A stretch of 64,000 nucleotides of DNA from Phocaeicola_A sp045647865 (GCA_045647865.1 JAZRMW010000007.1:1-64000); one strand, 5' to 3'; numbered from the stretch's first letter, positions 6,630-15,961 are shown. Numbers and translations are program-made. Notes: generated by a model from the letters alone, not told the origin.

Positions 6630-9404
6630 ATGACAAATAACTCCCTTTCCGCTCTCATCAAGGAGCGGATTCTTGTTTTAGATGGTGCCATGGGCACTAT
6701 GATTCAAAGCTACAACTTGCAGGAAGATGATTTCCGTGGCGAACGGTTTGCTTCGGCTCCTGGATTATTGAAAGGATGCAACGACTTGCTTTGTCTCACC
6801 CGACCCGACATCGTGGCCGACATTCACCGACGATACCTGAACGCTGGTGCCGACATCATTGAAACAAACTCGTTCAATGCACAACGCATCTCGATGGAAG
6901 ACTATGGGATGCAACACGTATGCCGGGAAATCAACCTGGAAGCAGCACGCATTGCACGCTCCTTGGCCGATGAATACACCTGCAAAGACCCTTCAAAGCC
7001 ACGCTTTGTGGCAGGCTCTGTAGGCCCTACGAACAAGACCTGTTCGATGAGCCCCGACGTGAACAACCCTGCCTGTCGGACACTTGATTTTGACACCTTA
7101 TGCGAGGCTTACACCGAACAGATGAGTGCTTTGATAGAGGGGGGAGTGGATGTGATGCTCATCGAAACAATCTTTGATACGCTGAATGCCAAAGCCGCCA
7201 TCTATGCCGCCGAAGAGGCCATGAAAATGACGGGCAGAGAGGTGCCTCTGATGCTCTCTGTCACCGTAGCCGACATCAGTGGGCGTACCCTTTCGGGACA
7301 AACGCTGAAAGCCTTCATAGCCTCGGTCAGCCATGCACCCATCTTCTCAGTAGGACTCAACTGCTCATTCGGAGCAAGCCAACTGAAACCTTTTCTTCGC
7401 GAATTGTCCGCTCACGCACCCTATTACATTTCTGCCTATCCCAATGCAGGCCTCCCCAACGAATTGGGGTTATACGACCAGTCGCCCGAAGAGATGGCTT
7501 TGCAAGTGAAAGAGTACATCGACGAAGGATTGGTGAACATCATTGGAGGATGTTGCGGGACGACGGATGCATATATCGCCCAATTTGCAGAATTGGTGAA
7601 AAAGCATGCAACCCCTCACCAACCTGCAGAAAAGAGCCGACACCTCTGCCTGTCGGGCCTCGAGCCGCTCGAAATAAAACCTGAAACGAACTTTACGAAC
7701 GTGGGTGAACGGTGCAACGTGGCCGGCTCACGGAAATTCTTGCGCCTAATCAATGAAAAGAAGTACGACGAAGCACTCACCATTGCACGCAAACAGGTGG
7801 AGGACGGAGCGCTCGTCATCGACATCAATATGGACGATGGCCTGCTGGACGCCAAGGAGGAAATGACAACCTTCCTGAATCTGCTCGCCTCAGATCCCGA
7901 TATCGCTCGTGTGCCCGTGATGATTGATTCGTCGAAATGGGAAGTTATTCTTGCAGGGTTGAAGTGTGTGCAAGGCAAAGCCATCGTCAACTCCATCTCC
8001 TTGAAAGAGGGGGAGGCCCCTTTCCTCGAAAAAGCACGCGAAATCCGTCGTATGGGAGCTTCGGTCATAGTAATGGCATTCGATGAACAGGGACAAGCCG
8101 ACACGTATGAACGCAAGATTGAAGTGTGCGGACGCGCTTATCATCTATTGGTAGATACCCTCGGTTTCCCTTGCGAAGACATCATCTTCGACCCCAATGT
8201 CCTTTCGATAGCCACAGGTATTGCCGAACACGACCGTTATGCACTTGACTTCATCCGTGCCACCGGTTGGATTCGCAAGCATCTGCCAGGGGCACACGTG
8301 AGTGGTGGAGTGAGCAACCTCTCATTCTCCTTCCGTGGAAACAACTACATACGCGAAGCCATGCACGCCGTATTCCTCTACCATGCTATCAACGAAGGAA
8401 TGGACATGGCTATCGTGAATCCGTCCACATCAGTGCTTTATACCGACATTGCGCCTGATGTGTTGGAGTGTATCGAAGATGCCATCCTCTGCCGACGCCC
8501 TGATGCTACAGAGCGATTGATTGAAAAAGCAACAGAAATTCTTCAGCAATCTCTCAAAGACAAGGATGCTGTTGAAAAGGAAAAGGCTTCATCTATAGCC
8601 GATTGGCGGAAGACATCGTTGGACGAACGCCTGCAATATGCTTTGGTAAAAGGAATCGGCGATTACTTGGAAAACGATCTGACCGAGGCAATATCCACAT
8701 ATCCATCGGCCGTATCCATCATCGAAGGACCATTGATGAAGGGCATGAACTCCGTCGGCAAACTCTTTGGAGAGGGAAAAATGTTTCTCCCACAGGTAGT
8801 AAAAACCGCACGCACGATGAAGCAGGCTGTATCCATTCTCCAACCCTACATCGAAGCAAGCAAACAGGCTGACGGAGAAATCTCTTCGAACGGAAAAGTG
8901 TTGTTGGCTACCGTGAAGGGAGATGTACACGACATCGGAAAGAACATCGTAGCCGTAGTGATGGCTTGCAACGGTTATGAAGTAATGGACTTGGGGGTCA
9001 TGGTGCCTGCTGAAACTATCGTACAACGGGCACTGGAGGAAAAGGTGGACATCATTGGATTGAGCGGACTTATTACCCCCTCGCTGGATGAAATGGTGAA
9101 CGTTGCACGCGAATTGCAACGTGTCGGTGCAAATATCCCCCTGATGATAGGTGGAGCTACGACCAGCAAATTGCACACCGCCCTGAAAATAGCGCCCGTG
9201 TATGATGCGCCTGTCATCTGGGTAAAGGATGCTTCGCAAAATGCCATAGTGGCTTCGCGTCTGCTCAATACGGAAGAGAGCCGAGAGTATGCCTTACAGA
9301 TTACCAAAGAATACGAACAACTGAGAGCAGACTCTGCCAAGAAAGAGGTGCGCCTCGTCAGCCTTGACGAAGCGCGCGAAAAGAGGATTAACTTATTCGG
9401 ATAA
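6630..9404 (+). CDS. metH: Cobalamin-dependent methionine synthase MetH, lacking the reactivation domain
   Basis: The protein has 924 residues and converts homocysteine plus methyl-tetrahydrofolate to methionine. Module 1 (about 1-320) binds homocysteine and zinc: Cys245 in GLNCSFGA, Cys308-Cys309 in GGCCGTT. Module 2 (about 340-620) is the pterin domain starting TNFTNVGERCNVAGS. Module 3 (about 640-890) is the cap plus B12 domain with DVHDIGKN, axial His767. The protein stops at EKRINLFG, right after the B12 domain. The roughly 300-residue AdoMet reactivation domain of E. coli MetH (1,227 aa) is absent, so a separate reactivase is expected elsewhere. ATG 6630 is preferred to a GTG at 6594. 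No cobalamin riboswitch fits in the 54-bp gap after smpB. Its last 12 bp overlap the convergent NUDIX gene. Confidence 0.97.
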   Translation: MTNNSLSALIKERILVLDGAMGTMIQSYNLQEDDFRGERFASAPGLLKGCNDLLCLTRPDIVADIHRRYLNAGADIIETNSFNAQRISMEDYGMQHVCREINLEAARIARSLADEYTCKDPSKPRFVAGSVGPTNKTCSMSPDVNNPACRTLDFDTLCEAYTEQMSALIEGGVDVMLIETIFDTLNAKAAIYAAEEAMKMTGREVPLMLSVTVADISGRTLSGQTLKAFIASVSHAPIFSVGLNCSFGASQLKPFLRELSAHAPYYISAYPNAGLPNELGLYDQSPEEMALQVKEYIDEGLVNIIGGCCGTTDAYIAQFAELVKKHATPHQPAEKSRHLCLSGLEPLEIKPETNFTNVGERCNVAGSRKFLRLINEKKYDEALTIARKQVEDGALVIDINMDDGLLDAKEEMTTFLNLLASDPDIARVPVMIDSSKWEVILAGLKCVQGKAIVNSISLKEGEAPFLEKAREIRRMGASVIVMAFDEQGQADTYERKIEVCGRAYHLLVDTLGFPCEDIIFDPNVLSIATGIAEHDRYALDFIRATGWIRKHLPGAHVSGGVSNLSFSFRGNNYIREAMHAVFLYHAINEGMDMAIVNPSTSVLYTDIAPDVLECIEDAILCRRPDATERLIEKATEILQQSLKDKDAVEKEKASSIADWRKTSLDERLQYALVKGIGDYLENDLTEAISTYPSAVSIIEGPLMKGMNSVGKLFGEGKMFLPQVVKTARTMKQAVSILQPYIEASKQADGEISSNGKVLLATVKGDVHDIGKNIVAVVMACNGYEVMDLGVMVPAETIVQRALEEKVDIIGLSGLITPSLDEMVNVARELQRVGANIPLMIGGATTSKLHTALKIAPVYDAPVIWVKDASQNAIVASRLLNTEESREYALQITKEYEQLRADSAKKEVRLVSLDEAREKRINLFG

Positions 9405-9917
9405 AAATCCGCATAAAGCATTTTCAAAGCGCAGGTATTCGCTCTCAAAGTTGGGGGTGAATACCTGTTTTCCTATATTTGCATGTATCTCATCGATGCT
9501 CCAAAAACGTCCGCCATCCAACTCTTCGCTGGGGCAGACATCACCATCGTACACGAATTTGTGAACAAACACCAATTCACGTTCGCGTTCACTTTCAAAC
9601 ACATAATGAGCAAGCAGGGCAGGGGAGTCTTCCAGAGAAATGCCAAGTTCTTCGCCCACTTCGCGGACAAGAGCTTGCCCTATGCTTTCACCCAAATCAA
9701 CGTGTCCGCCTACAGCCGTATCCCATTTACCTGGTTGGATATCCTTCCATTCGGGACGCTTTTGCAGGTAGATTTCACCGTTTGAATTGAACAGATGCAA
9801 ATGCACCACGGGATGAAGCAATTTGCTTCCTCCGTGACATTCGCCACGAGTGGCGGCACTTATGATATTTCCTTCTTCATCCACGATGGGAAACATTTCT
9901 TGATTGTTGTCTTGCAT
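9393..9917 (-). CDS. NUDIX hydrolase (IDI/YfcD-like)
   Basis: The protein has 174 residues. It carries a complete NUDIX box at residues 71-93 (GHVDLGESIGQALVREVGEE then LGI), the Mg-binding pyrophosphohydrolase signature. The N-terminus (FPIVDEEGNIISAATRGECH) and VVHLHLFNSNGEIYLQKRP resemble the isopentenyl-diphosphate-isomerase-like NUDIX branch, but the second isomerase motif is not evident, so a hydrolase is more likely. Substrate is unknown. It is convergent with metH and overlaps its 3' end by 12 bp. Confidence 0.9.
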   Translation of the reverse strand: MQDNNQEMFPIVDEEGNIISAATRGECHGGSKLLHPVVHLHLFNSNGEIYLQKRPEWKDIQPGKWDTAVGGHVDLGESIGQALVREVGEELGISLEDSPALLAHYVFESERERELVFVHKFVYDGDVCPSEELDGGRFWSIDEIHANIGKQVFTPNFESEYLRFENALCGFLSE

Positions 9918-10009
9918 TGAGGTATATGTTTATTGTGGCTATAGAATTTATAGAACCTATAGTAACTATAAGAAGTTATAGTATCTATAGTCACTGTCGT
10001 TCTTAAAAT

Positions 10010-11251
10010 TTATGGGATCAGCAGGCTTGAATCTCCGTAGCTGAGGAAACGGAAATCGTGCTCAAGAGCATAGTCATAGATGCGCTTCCAATCTCCCTTG
10101 ACAAAGGCTGACACGAGCAAGAGCAACGTGCTTTGGGGTTGATGGAAATTGGTCACAATCCGACATACGATGTGATAGTCATACCCGGGTGCGATGATAA
10201 TTTGGGTACTTGTATGCAAAACCTCCATTCGGTTTCTCTCCATATACTCCAAGACAAGAGTCAATGCCTCCAAGGTAGTCAGTTCCTTCTCTTTCCCACA
10301 TGCTATATTTTCAGCATATTCATAGGGCATCCATTGGGGGACGTGGAGTTCCTCTTCTGTAGCATGCTGATTTCTGCTCAAGGCCACACCTATATAATAT
10401 AGGCTTTCCAACGTACGCACACTGGTTGTACCTACGGCCGTAGCTTTTCCTTGATGAGCAATCAATTGTTCAATTGTCTGACGTCTTACAGCTATGTATT
10501 CAGTATGCATCTCATGTCCACCAATCTGTTCACTCTTCACCGGCTTGAAGGTACCTGCACCCACATGCAGAGTCACTTCTTCGCGTTGTATAGCGTGTTT
10601 GTCCAAGGCTTCCAGCACCGAAGGGGTAAAATGGAGGCCAGCCGTTGGGGCGGCTACACTTCCTTCAATTTTGCTATACACCGTTTGGTAAGTTTCTTTG
10701 TCACTCTCTTCTGTCTCTCTGTTCAGATAAGGAGGGATTGGCAATTCACCCGCGGCATCCAACAACTCAGCAAAAGTGATAGCTGGATTATTCCATTCGA
10801 AGGTAATCCAATGACTTGTGCCCACACACTCTTTTCGAGTAACCGTCAATGTCACTTCATGTCCCTTTGCATTCAGCGTACGAGACAAGGGGCCTTCTTT
10901 CCACTTTTTAGCATTACCGATAAGGCAAAGCCAACTGCATGAACTTGTCTGCTGGAAATTTTGTGCATAGTCAGCAGGCGAAGCGGGTTCAAGGCAAAAC
11001 ACTTCAATGAGTGCTCCCGTCTCTTTGCGGAAATGAAGACGCGCTTGGATGACCTTAGTATTGTTGAATACCATAAGGCTACCTTCGGGCAAATAGTCAG
11101 GCAAAGAGGTGAAACGGTCTTCACTGATATTTCCGTGTTTATAGATTAAGAGTTTCGACTGGTCACGCTCCTTCAATGGATATTTGGCGATTCGTTCATC
11201 CGGCAAAGGATAATTGTATTCGCTGATATGTATATCTTTTGTTTTATTCAT
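10010..11251 (-). CDS. queA: tRNA preQ1(34) S-adenosylmethionine ribosyltransferase-isomerase QueA
   Basis: The protein has 413 residues. The start at 11251 gives MNKTKDIHISEYNYPLPDERIAKYP, the usual QueA opening. Motifs are GSLMVFNNTKVIQARLHF, SVAAPTAGLHFT and HVGAGTFKPVKSEQIGGHEMH; the C-terminus RFLSYGDSSLLIP is typical. It adds a cyclopentane from AdoMet to preQ1 in tRNA to form epoxyqueuosine. It is somewhat longer than E. coli QueA (356), as usual in Bacteroidetes. A minus-strand -7 box TATCTTTG lies at 11275-11282, so the additional 35 upstream codons in frame are untranslated. Confidence 0.95.
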   Translation of the reverse strand: MNKTKDIHISEYNYPLPDERIAKYPLKERDQSKLLIYKHGNISEDRFTSLPDYLPEGSLMVFNNTKVIQARLHFRKETGALIEVFCLEPASPADYAQNFQQTSSCSWLCLIGNAKKWKEGPLSRTLNAKGHEVTLTVTRKECVGTSHWITFEWNNPAITFAELLDAAGELPIPPYLNRETEESDKETYQTVYSKIEGSVAAPTAGLHFTPSVLEALDKHAIQREEVTLHVGAGTFKPVKSEQIGGHEMHTEYIAVRRQTIEQLIAHQGKATAVGTTSVRTLESLYYIGVALSRNQHATEEELHVPQWMPYEYAENIACGKEKELTTLEALTLVLEYMERNRMEVLHTSTQIIIAPGYDYHIVCRIVTNFHQPQSTLLLLVSAFVKGDWKRIYDYALEHDFRFLSYGDSSLLIP

Positions 11252-11333
11252 CGCTACAAATGCTAAATGTGGCGCAAAGATAACTCTTTTTCCGCTCACA
11301 AAAAGCCAATTACAAGAATAATTAAGCCATATT

Positions 11334-11365
11334 TTTGTTTCACTAAAAAATATCACGTATATTTG
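11334..11365 (+). promoter_or_regulatory. Promoter of the nucleotidyltransferase gene
   Basis: TTTG (11334-11337), a 20-nt spacer and TATATTTG (11358-11365) match the Bacteroidetes consensus. The ATG follows at 11432. A divergent -7 box for queA lies 50 bp away at 11275-11282. Confidence 0.8.
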
Positions 11366-11431
11366 CAGGGTGAAAAAGATATAAAAGAGGTAAAACTTCT
11401 ATTAATCAAACTATAAAATATTAAAATCAAA

Positions 11432-12343
11432 ATGAAACCTACATTGTTTGTATTGGCTGCTGGTATGGGTAGCCGTTATGGAGGCTTGAAGCAGTTGGAC
11501 GGACTGGGCCCCAATGGTGAAACGATCATGGATTACTCTATCTTCGACGCTATCCGTGGAGGATTCGGAAAAATCGTATTCGTAATCCGCAAGGATTTTG
11601 AACAAGATTTCCGTGAGAAAATCATCAGCAAATACGAAAATCATATCCCCGTTGAACTCGTTTTCCAATCCATTGACGACCTGCCTGCAGGCTTCACTTG
11701 CCCTGCTGAACGCGTTAAGCCTTGGGGTACTAACCACGCCGTATTGATGGGTAAGGACGTAATCAAGGAGCCTTTTGCCGTCATCAATGCCGACGACTTC
11801 TATAGCCGCGACGCTTTTGCCGTACTTGGCAAGTGGTTGAACGAACTTCCCGAAGGACAGGAGAACAAGTATTGCATGGTAGGCTTCCGCGTAGGAAACA
11901 CCTTGTCTGAGAATGGTTCTGTAGCTCGTGGTGTATGCGAGAAGAACGAGCAGAATCACTTGACAACCGTAGTTGAACGCACTGAAATCATGCGCGTGGA
12001 CGGCCCCATCTGCTACAAGGACGAAGAAGGCCAATGGATTGCTATCGAAGACAACACTCCCGTGTCAATGAACATGTGGGGATTCACTCCCGACTACTTC
12101 AAGCACTCTGAGGAATATTTTATCGAATTCTTGAGTGACCCCAAGAACATGGAAAACTTGAAGGCCGAGTTCTTCATCCCCTTGATGGTGAACAAGCTCA
12201 TCAACGAGAATACCGCTACTGTAGAGGTGCTCGACACTACCAGCAAGTGGTTCGGTGTGACCTATGCTGCCGACCGTCAAGGTGTGGTTGACAAGATTCA
12301 GGCACTCATCGATGCCGGTGAATATCCTGCAAAGTTGTTTTAA
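11432..12343 (+). CDS. Sugar-1-phosphate nucleotidyltransferase-like protein
   Basis: The protein has 303 residues. The N-terminal LAAGMGSRYGGLKQLDGLGP (about 8-27) is the GxGxR...K nucleotide-binding motif of the NTP_transferase superfamily, and VINADDFYSRDAF (about 117-129) supplies the metal-binding Asp pair. No C-terminal left-handed helix domain follows, so it is a minimal enzyme. It probably activates a sugar phosphate in the cytosol; the sugar cannot be told. It has its own promoter and is followed by a long imperfect hairpin (12354-12467). Confidence 0.85.
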   Translation: MKPTLFVLAAGMGSRYGGLKQLDGLGPNGETIMDYSIFDAIRGGFGKIVFVIRKDFEQDFREKIISKYENHIPVELVFQSIDDLPAGFTCPAERVKPWGTNHAVLMGKDVIKEPFAVINADDFYSRDAFAVLGKWLNELPEGQENKYCMVGFRVGNTLSENGSVARGVCEKNEQNHLTTVVERTEIMRVDGPICYKDEEGQWIAIEDNTPVSMNMWGFTPDYFKHSEEYFIEFLSDPKNMENLKAEFFIPLMVNKLINENTATVEVLDTTSKWFGVTYAADRQGVVDKIQALIDAGEYPAKLF

Positions 12344-12353
12344 TTTCTAAGGG

Positions 12354-12467
12354 GGAGATAAAAGGAGATAAAGGGAGATAGGTCGCTCTTTGCGACTTTT
12401 GGAGATAAAAGCCAAATGTGTTGCTTGACTATTGGCCTTTATCTCCCTTTAACTCCTTTTATATCTC
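12354..12467. repeat. Long imperfect inverted repeat of GGAGATAAA words
   Basis: The left arm 12354-12380 (GGAGATAAAAGGAGATAAAG...) and right arm 12440-12467 pair at about 26 of 28 positions. Nested inside are GTCGC-N4-GCGAC at 12382-12395 followed by TTTT, and a second pair around GCCAA/TTGGC. It sits between the nucleotidyltransferase and ettA and probably forms a strong RNA or DNA hairpin. Confidence 0.75.
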
Positions 12468-12498
12468 ATTTTATCTCCATTTTTTTAAAAATAATTTT

Positions 12499-14190
12499 AT
12501 GAGCGTTGACGACAAGAAAATAATTTTCTCGATGGTGGGCGTATCGAAAGCCTTCCAAGCCAACAAACAAGTACTGAAAGACATTTACCTCTCCTTCTTC
12601 TACGGTGCCAAAATCGGTATCATCGGTTTGAACGGATCGGGTAAGAGTACCCTTTTGAAAATCATTGCCGGCCTCGAAAAGAGCTATCAGGGTGAAGTGG
12701 TATTCTCACCCGGATACAGCGTAGGCTATCTGCCTCAGGAGCCCCAGCTCGACCCCGAGAAGACGGTGAAGGAAATCGTGATGGAGGGAGTGCAACCCAT
12801 CGTGGACGCACTGGCCGAATACGAAGAAATCAACAACAAGTTCGGCTTGCCCGAATACTACGAAGACCCCGACAAAATGGATGCCCTCTTTGCCCGTCAA
12901 GCAGAGTTGCAGGATATTATTGACAGCACCGATGCTTGGAATCTCGACTCCAAGCTCGAGCGCGCCATGGATGCCCTTCGTTGTCCACCCGATGACCAGA
13001 TGGTGAAATACCTTTCAGGAGGTGAACGTCGCCGTGTGGCCCTATGCCGCCTGTTGCTTCAGAAGCCTGATATCCTCCTGCTCGACGAGCCCACCAACCA
13101 CCTCGATGCCGAAAGTATCGACTGGCTGGAGCAACACCTCCAGCAATACGAGGGTACGGTCATTGCCGTTACCCACGACCGCTACTTCCTCGATCATGTG
13201 GCCGGATGGATTCTCGAACTCGACCGTGGCGAAGGTATCCCCTGGAAGGGTAACTACAGCAGCTGGCTCGACCAGAAGACAAAACGTATGGAAATGGAGG
13301 AGAAGACCGCCAGCAAGCGCCGCAAGACCCTGCAACGCGAGTTGGAGTGGATCAACATGTCACCCAAGGCCCGTCAGGCAAAGGGTAAGGCCCGTCTGAA
13401 TTCATACGACAAATTGCTCAACGAAGACCAGAAGCAGAAGGAAGAGAAACTCGAAATCTACATTCCCAATGGTCCTCGCCTTGGAAACAAGGTCATCGAA
13501 GCCATCAATGTGAGCAAGGCTTTCGGAGACAAGGTACTTTTCAACGACCTCAACTTCATGCTCCCTCCCAACGGCATCGTGGGTGTCATCGGTCCCAATG
13601 GTGCGGGTAAGACCACACTCTTCCGTCTCATCATGGGATTGGAAACCGTGGATGGCGGTACTTTCGAAGTGGGAGAGACCGTAAAATTGGCTTACGTTGA
13701 CCAGCAGCACAAAGACATCGACCCCGAGAAGAGTGTCTATGACGTGGTGAGCGGTGGAAGCGAACTCATCCGCATGGGTGGACGCGATGTGAACGCCCGT
13801 GCCTATTTGAGCCGTTTCAACTTTGCCGGTGCCGACCAAACGAAACTCTGCGGTATGCTCTCCGGTGGTGAGCGCAACCGTCTGCATCTGGCCATGGCCT
13901 TGAAGGAAGAGGGCAACGTACTCCTGCTCGACGAGCCTACCAATGACATTGACGTGAACACCCTGCGTGCCCTCGAAGAAGGTCTCGACGAGTTTGCCGG
14001 ATGTGCCGTCATCATCAGCCACGACCGTTGGTTCCTCGACCGCATTTGTACCCACATTCTTGCGTTCGAAGGCGATGGCAATGTCTTCTACTTCGAAGGT
14101 TCATACTCCGAATACGAAGAAAACAAGATGAAACGCCTCGGTCAGGAAGAACCCAAGCGCACCCGCTATCGCAAGTTGATGGAGGATTGA
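12499..14190 (+). CDS. ettA: Energy-dependent translational throttle protein EttA (ABC-F)
   Basis: The protein has 563 residues. Two ABC ATPase cassettes are present: Walker A GLNGSGKST (about 43-51) and GPNGAGKTT (about 364-372), with signatures LSGGERRR (about 172) and LSGGERNR (about 454). Between them lies the basic linker with ELEWINMSPKARQAKGKARL (the P-site tRNA interaction motif region). The ending RYRKLMED is diagnostic of EttA. There are no membrane spans. EttA binds the ribosomal E site and couples translation to the ATP/ADP ratio. The start is set by MSVDDKKIIFSM; the longer frame lies in the hairpin repeat. Confidence 0.95.
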   Translation: MSVDDKKIIFSMVGVSKAFQANKQVLKDIYLSFFYGAKIGIIGLNGSGKSTLLKIIAGLEKSYQGEVVFSPGYSVGYLPQEPQLDPEKTVKEIVMEGVQPIVDALAEYEEINNKFGLPEYYEDPDKMDALFARQAELQDIIDSTDAWNLDSKLERAMDALRCPPDDQMVKYLSGGERRRVALCRLLLQKPDILLLDEPTNHLDAESIDWLEQHLQQYEGTVIAVTHDRYFLDHVAGWILELDRGEGIPWKGNYSSWLDQKTKRMEMEEKTASKRRKTLQRELEWINMSPKARQAKGKARLNSYDKLLNEDQKQKEEKLEIYIPNGPRLGNKVIEAINVSKAFGDKVLFNDLNFMLPPNGIVGVIGPNGAGKTTLFRLIMGLETVDGGTFEVGETVKLAYVDQQHKDIDPEKSVYDVVSGGSELIRMGGRDVNARAYLSRFNFAGADQTKLCGMLSGGERNRLHLAMALKEEGNVLLLDEPTNDIDVNTLRALEEGLDEFAGCAVIISHDRWFLDRICTHILAFEGDGNVFYFEGSYSEYEENKMKRLGQEEPKRTRYRKLMED

Positions 14191-14262
14191 ACTAGAGACA
14201 AGTGACTTTTGGGGTTACTCCAGAGTTTAGTTACTCCGTTCCTTATATCGAACTCACGTAAT

Positions 14263-14305
14263 TAAAAAAAAGCCGTGTCATCGCTACGACACGGCTTCTT
14301 TTTTT
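14263..14305. terminator. Bidirectional terminator after ettA
   Basis: A 10-bp perfect stem AAGCCGTGTC/GACACGGCTT (14270-14279 with 14288-14297) has an 8-nt loop. An A-run precedes it (14263-14270) and a T-run follows (14299-14305). It can stop ettA transcription and the minus-strand holin-like operon ending at 14439. Confidence 0.9.
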
Positions 14306-14438
14306 AGGTCAGCGACTCATCGCAAGCCGCCTTCCTTTTGGAATCTAAAATCTATTACTATGAAAAACACATTCAAATAACATTCACTCTCAAGCATTTG
14401 TTCACGGAAAAGAGGGATTTTTTTTGCCACACCCTTTA

Positions 14439-14690
14439 TCATTTACAGAACAACCGCCATATTGCCATCGCACCTTTGGCCAAATCCAAGACATACGACG
14501 CACGCTCCAACAACGTATCTATCCACAAAGCTTCGGTAGGAGGCGGTACAACCAATCGGCGTATGCCATTCATCATACCTTCCCGTTCATGCTGTAAAGC
14601 AGACTCCAACTCCATCCGCCGTTGGCGGATTGCTTCCAATGTAGGATAGGAGAGAGGTTTATCTCTGTTCATAATGGTTATGCTTGTCAT
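14439..14690 (-). CDS. Small conserved hypothetical protein downstream of the holin-like gene
   Basis: The protein has about 83 residues if started at 14690 (MTSITIMNRDKPLSYPTL); an internal ATG at 14672 is possible. It contains a charged helix (EAIRQRRMELESALQHEREG) then a Pro-rich turn RLVVPPPTEA and an amphipathic C-terminal helix (LLERASYVLDLAKGAMAIWR). It follows the DUF1469 gene by 28 bp on the same strand. In Bacteroidales a small helical protein commonly accompanies DUF1469 and YtxH genes as an envelope trio; that assignment is from memory. Function is unknown. Confidence 0.6.
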   Translation of the reverse strand: MTSITIMNRDKPLSYPTLEAIRQRRMELESALQHEREGMMNGIRRLVVPPPTEALWIDTLLERASYVLDLAKGAMAIWRLFCK

Positions 14691-14718
14691 ATTATTTATA
14701 TTGTCTGATATCTGAACT

Positions 14719-15060
14719 TTATAGATTGAATAATCTATAGATAAATCGCGTAAGCGGTCGTACAATCAACCTTTCACGCATCAGATAGATACCGCCTCCG
14801 ATAGCCAAATAAATGGCAGCCACAAGGATGTGTCCCACCGCCAAACTCCCCGTTGCCGTAGCCAGCAGTTGTACACAGAATCCACCCATGTAGAAAAGAA
14901 TCATCAATCCTAATCCCACCAACAGGAAAGTCAGAGTCATAGCTGATAGCAACACAATTATCTTCTCCATCATCACTATCCGACAATACTCCCCATAGAG
15001 CCTCACCATCCTCCTCAATTGGCTCCACAACCCCGTCAGATTATCTGTCCTTTCATCCAT
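14719..15060 (-). CDS. Phage-holin-superfamily (DUF1469) membrane protein
   Basis: The protein has 113 residues. An amphipathic N-terminus (GLWSQLRRMVRLYGEYCRI) precedes two transmembrane helices (about 33-58 and 65-95) separated by a short loop. The C-terminus ERLIVRPLTRFIYRLF is typical of the chromosomal DUF1469/holin-3-6 family. Despite the family name there are no phage genes nearby. It forms a two-gene unit with the downstream small protein. The usual YtxH partner is not adjacent but a YtxH gene lies at 44665. Confidence 0.75.
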   Translation of the reverse strand: MDERTDNLTGLWSQLRRMVRLYGEYCRIVMMEKIIVLLSAMTLTFLLVGLGLMILFYMGGFCVQLLATATGSLAVGHILVAAIYLAIGGGIYLMRERLIVRPLTRFIYRLFNL

Positions 15061-15315
15061 ATCAGAAATTTTAGTGATTAACGACCACCTATCGATGACT
15101 ATTTACGAAAGCCATATAATATATGAACCTTTCTATAGTCGCTCGAGCAGAATAACATCCAAAATCTACGAAAAGTTTCCTATTTCGGCCATTTTTCCTC
15201 CTCATATCCACAATAAAAGTAAAAAAGAAGAGGTATTGTTCGCTTATCTTGAAAATTCTTCGTTACTTTGCACCTCAGAATAAAAATGAATAAACAATAA
15301 AAGAAGAGAAAACGT

Positions 15316-15819
15316 ATGAAAAAGTATTTGTTTCTGGCTTTCGGCCTTTGTATGACCATGGCATTCACCTCATGTAAATCAAGCGAAAGCGCCTATAAGA
15401 AAGCGTATGAAAAAGCTAAGCAGCAGGAATTGGCACAGACACCCGTAGAGGAGACCGTAGAGGTTACTCCCGTTCAGACAGCCCCCGTACAGACAGCTCC
15501 CGCTACTGCCACATCAGCAGTTGTACGCGAAGAGAAAGTGACTGTAGTGTCAGGAAACAGCTTGAAGGATTTCAGCGTAGTTTGTGGAAGCTTTGGTTCA
15601 CAAGTGAACGCCAACAACTTGAAGGGTGAGCTCGATGCAGCCGGTTACAATGCCGTAGTGGCCTACAATGCCGATAGAAATATGTATCGTGTGATTGTCA
15701 GCACCCACCCCGATCGTGAATCAGCCGCTCAAGCCCGTGAGCAGTTCAAGGCTCGCTATGCCAACGATGCCGCTCATCCTGATTTCCAGAAGGCTTGGTT
15801 GCTCTACAATGTGAAGTAA
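15316..15819 (+). CDS. SPOR-domain lipoprotein
   Basis: The protein has 167 residues. A lipoprotein signal (MKKYLFLAFGLCMTMAFTSC) has the lipobox Cys at residue 20. A Pro/Thr/Gln-rich linker follows (VTPVQTAPVQTAPATA, about 49-65). The C-terminal SPOR domain (about 85-167) starts FSVVCGSFGSQVNANNLK and includes VIVSTHPDRESAAQARE. SPOR domains bind denuded peptidoglycan glycans at division sites. It has its own terminator; a divergent spacer separates it from the holin-like operon. Confidence 0.9.
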   Translation: MKKYLFLAFGLCMTMAFTSCKSSESAYKKAYEKAKQQELAQTPVEETVEVTPVQTAPVQTAPATATSAVVREEKVTVVSGNSLKDFSVVCGSFGSQVNANNLKGELDAAGYNAVVAYNADRNMYRVIVSTHPDRESAAQAREQFKARYANDAAHPDFQKAWLLYNVK

Positions 15820-15853
15820 GGATTTACTAAAAACTTATTGCTTGCAAAAAAAT

Positions 15854-15892
15854 AAGCCATGCTGACCGCTTGTGTCGGCATGGCTTTTATTA
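15854..15892 (+). terminator. Rho-independent terminator after the SPOR lipoprotein gene
   Basis: A 13-bp stem (15854-15866 with 15874-15886, one G-T pair) has a 7-nt loop and is followed by TTATTATT. Confidence 0.85.
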
Positions 15893-15961
15893 TTATATTA
15901 TAACCGATTGGGGTAAAATAACGTAAGTCAGATATAAGGAAGTGGATACTGCGAATGTACA

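Noticed and set aside
14439..15060. Prophage remnant because of a holin-type protein
   Set aside because: The DUF1469 family is chromosomal in Bacteroidetes; no other phage gene, integrase or attachment site is present.
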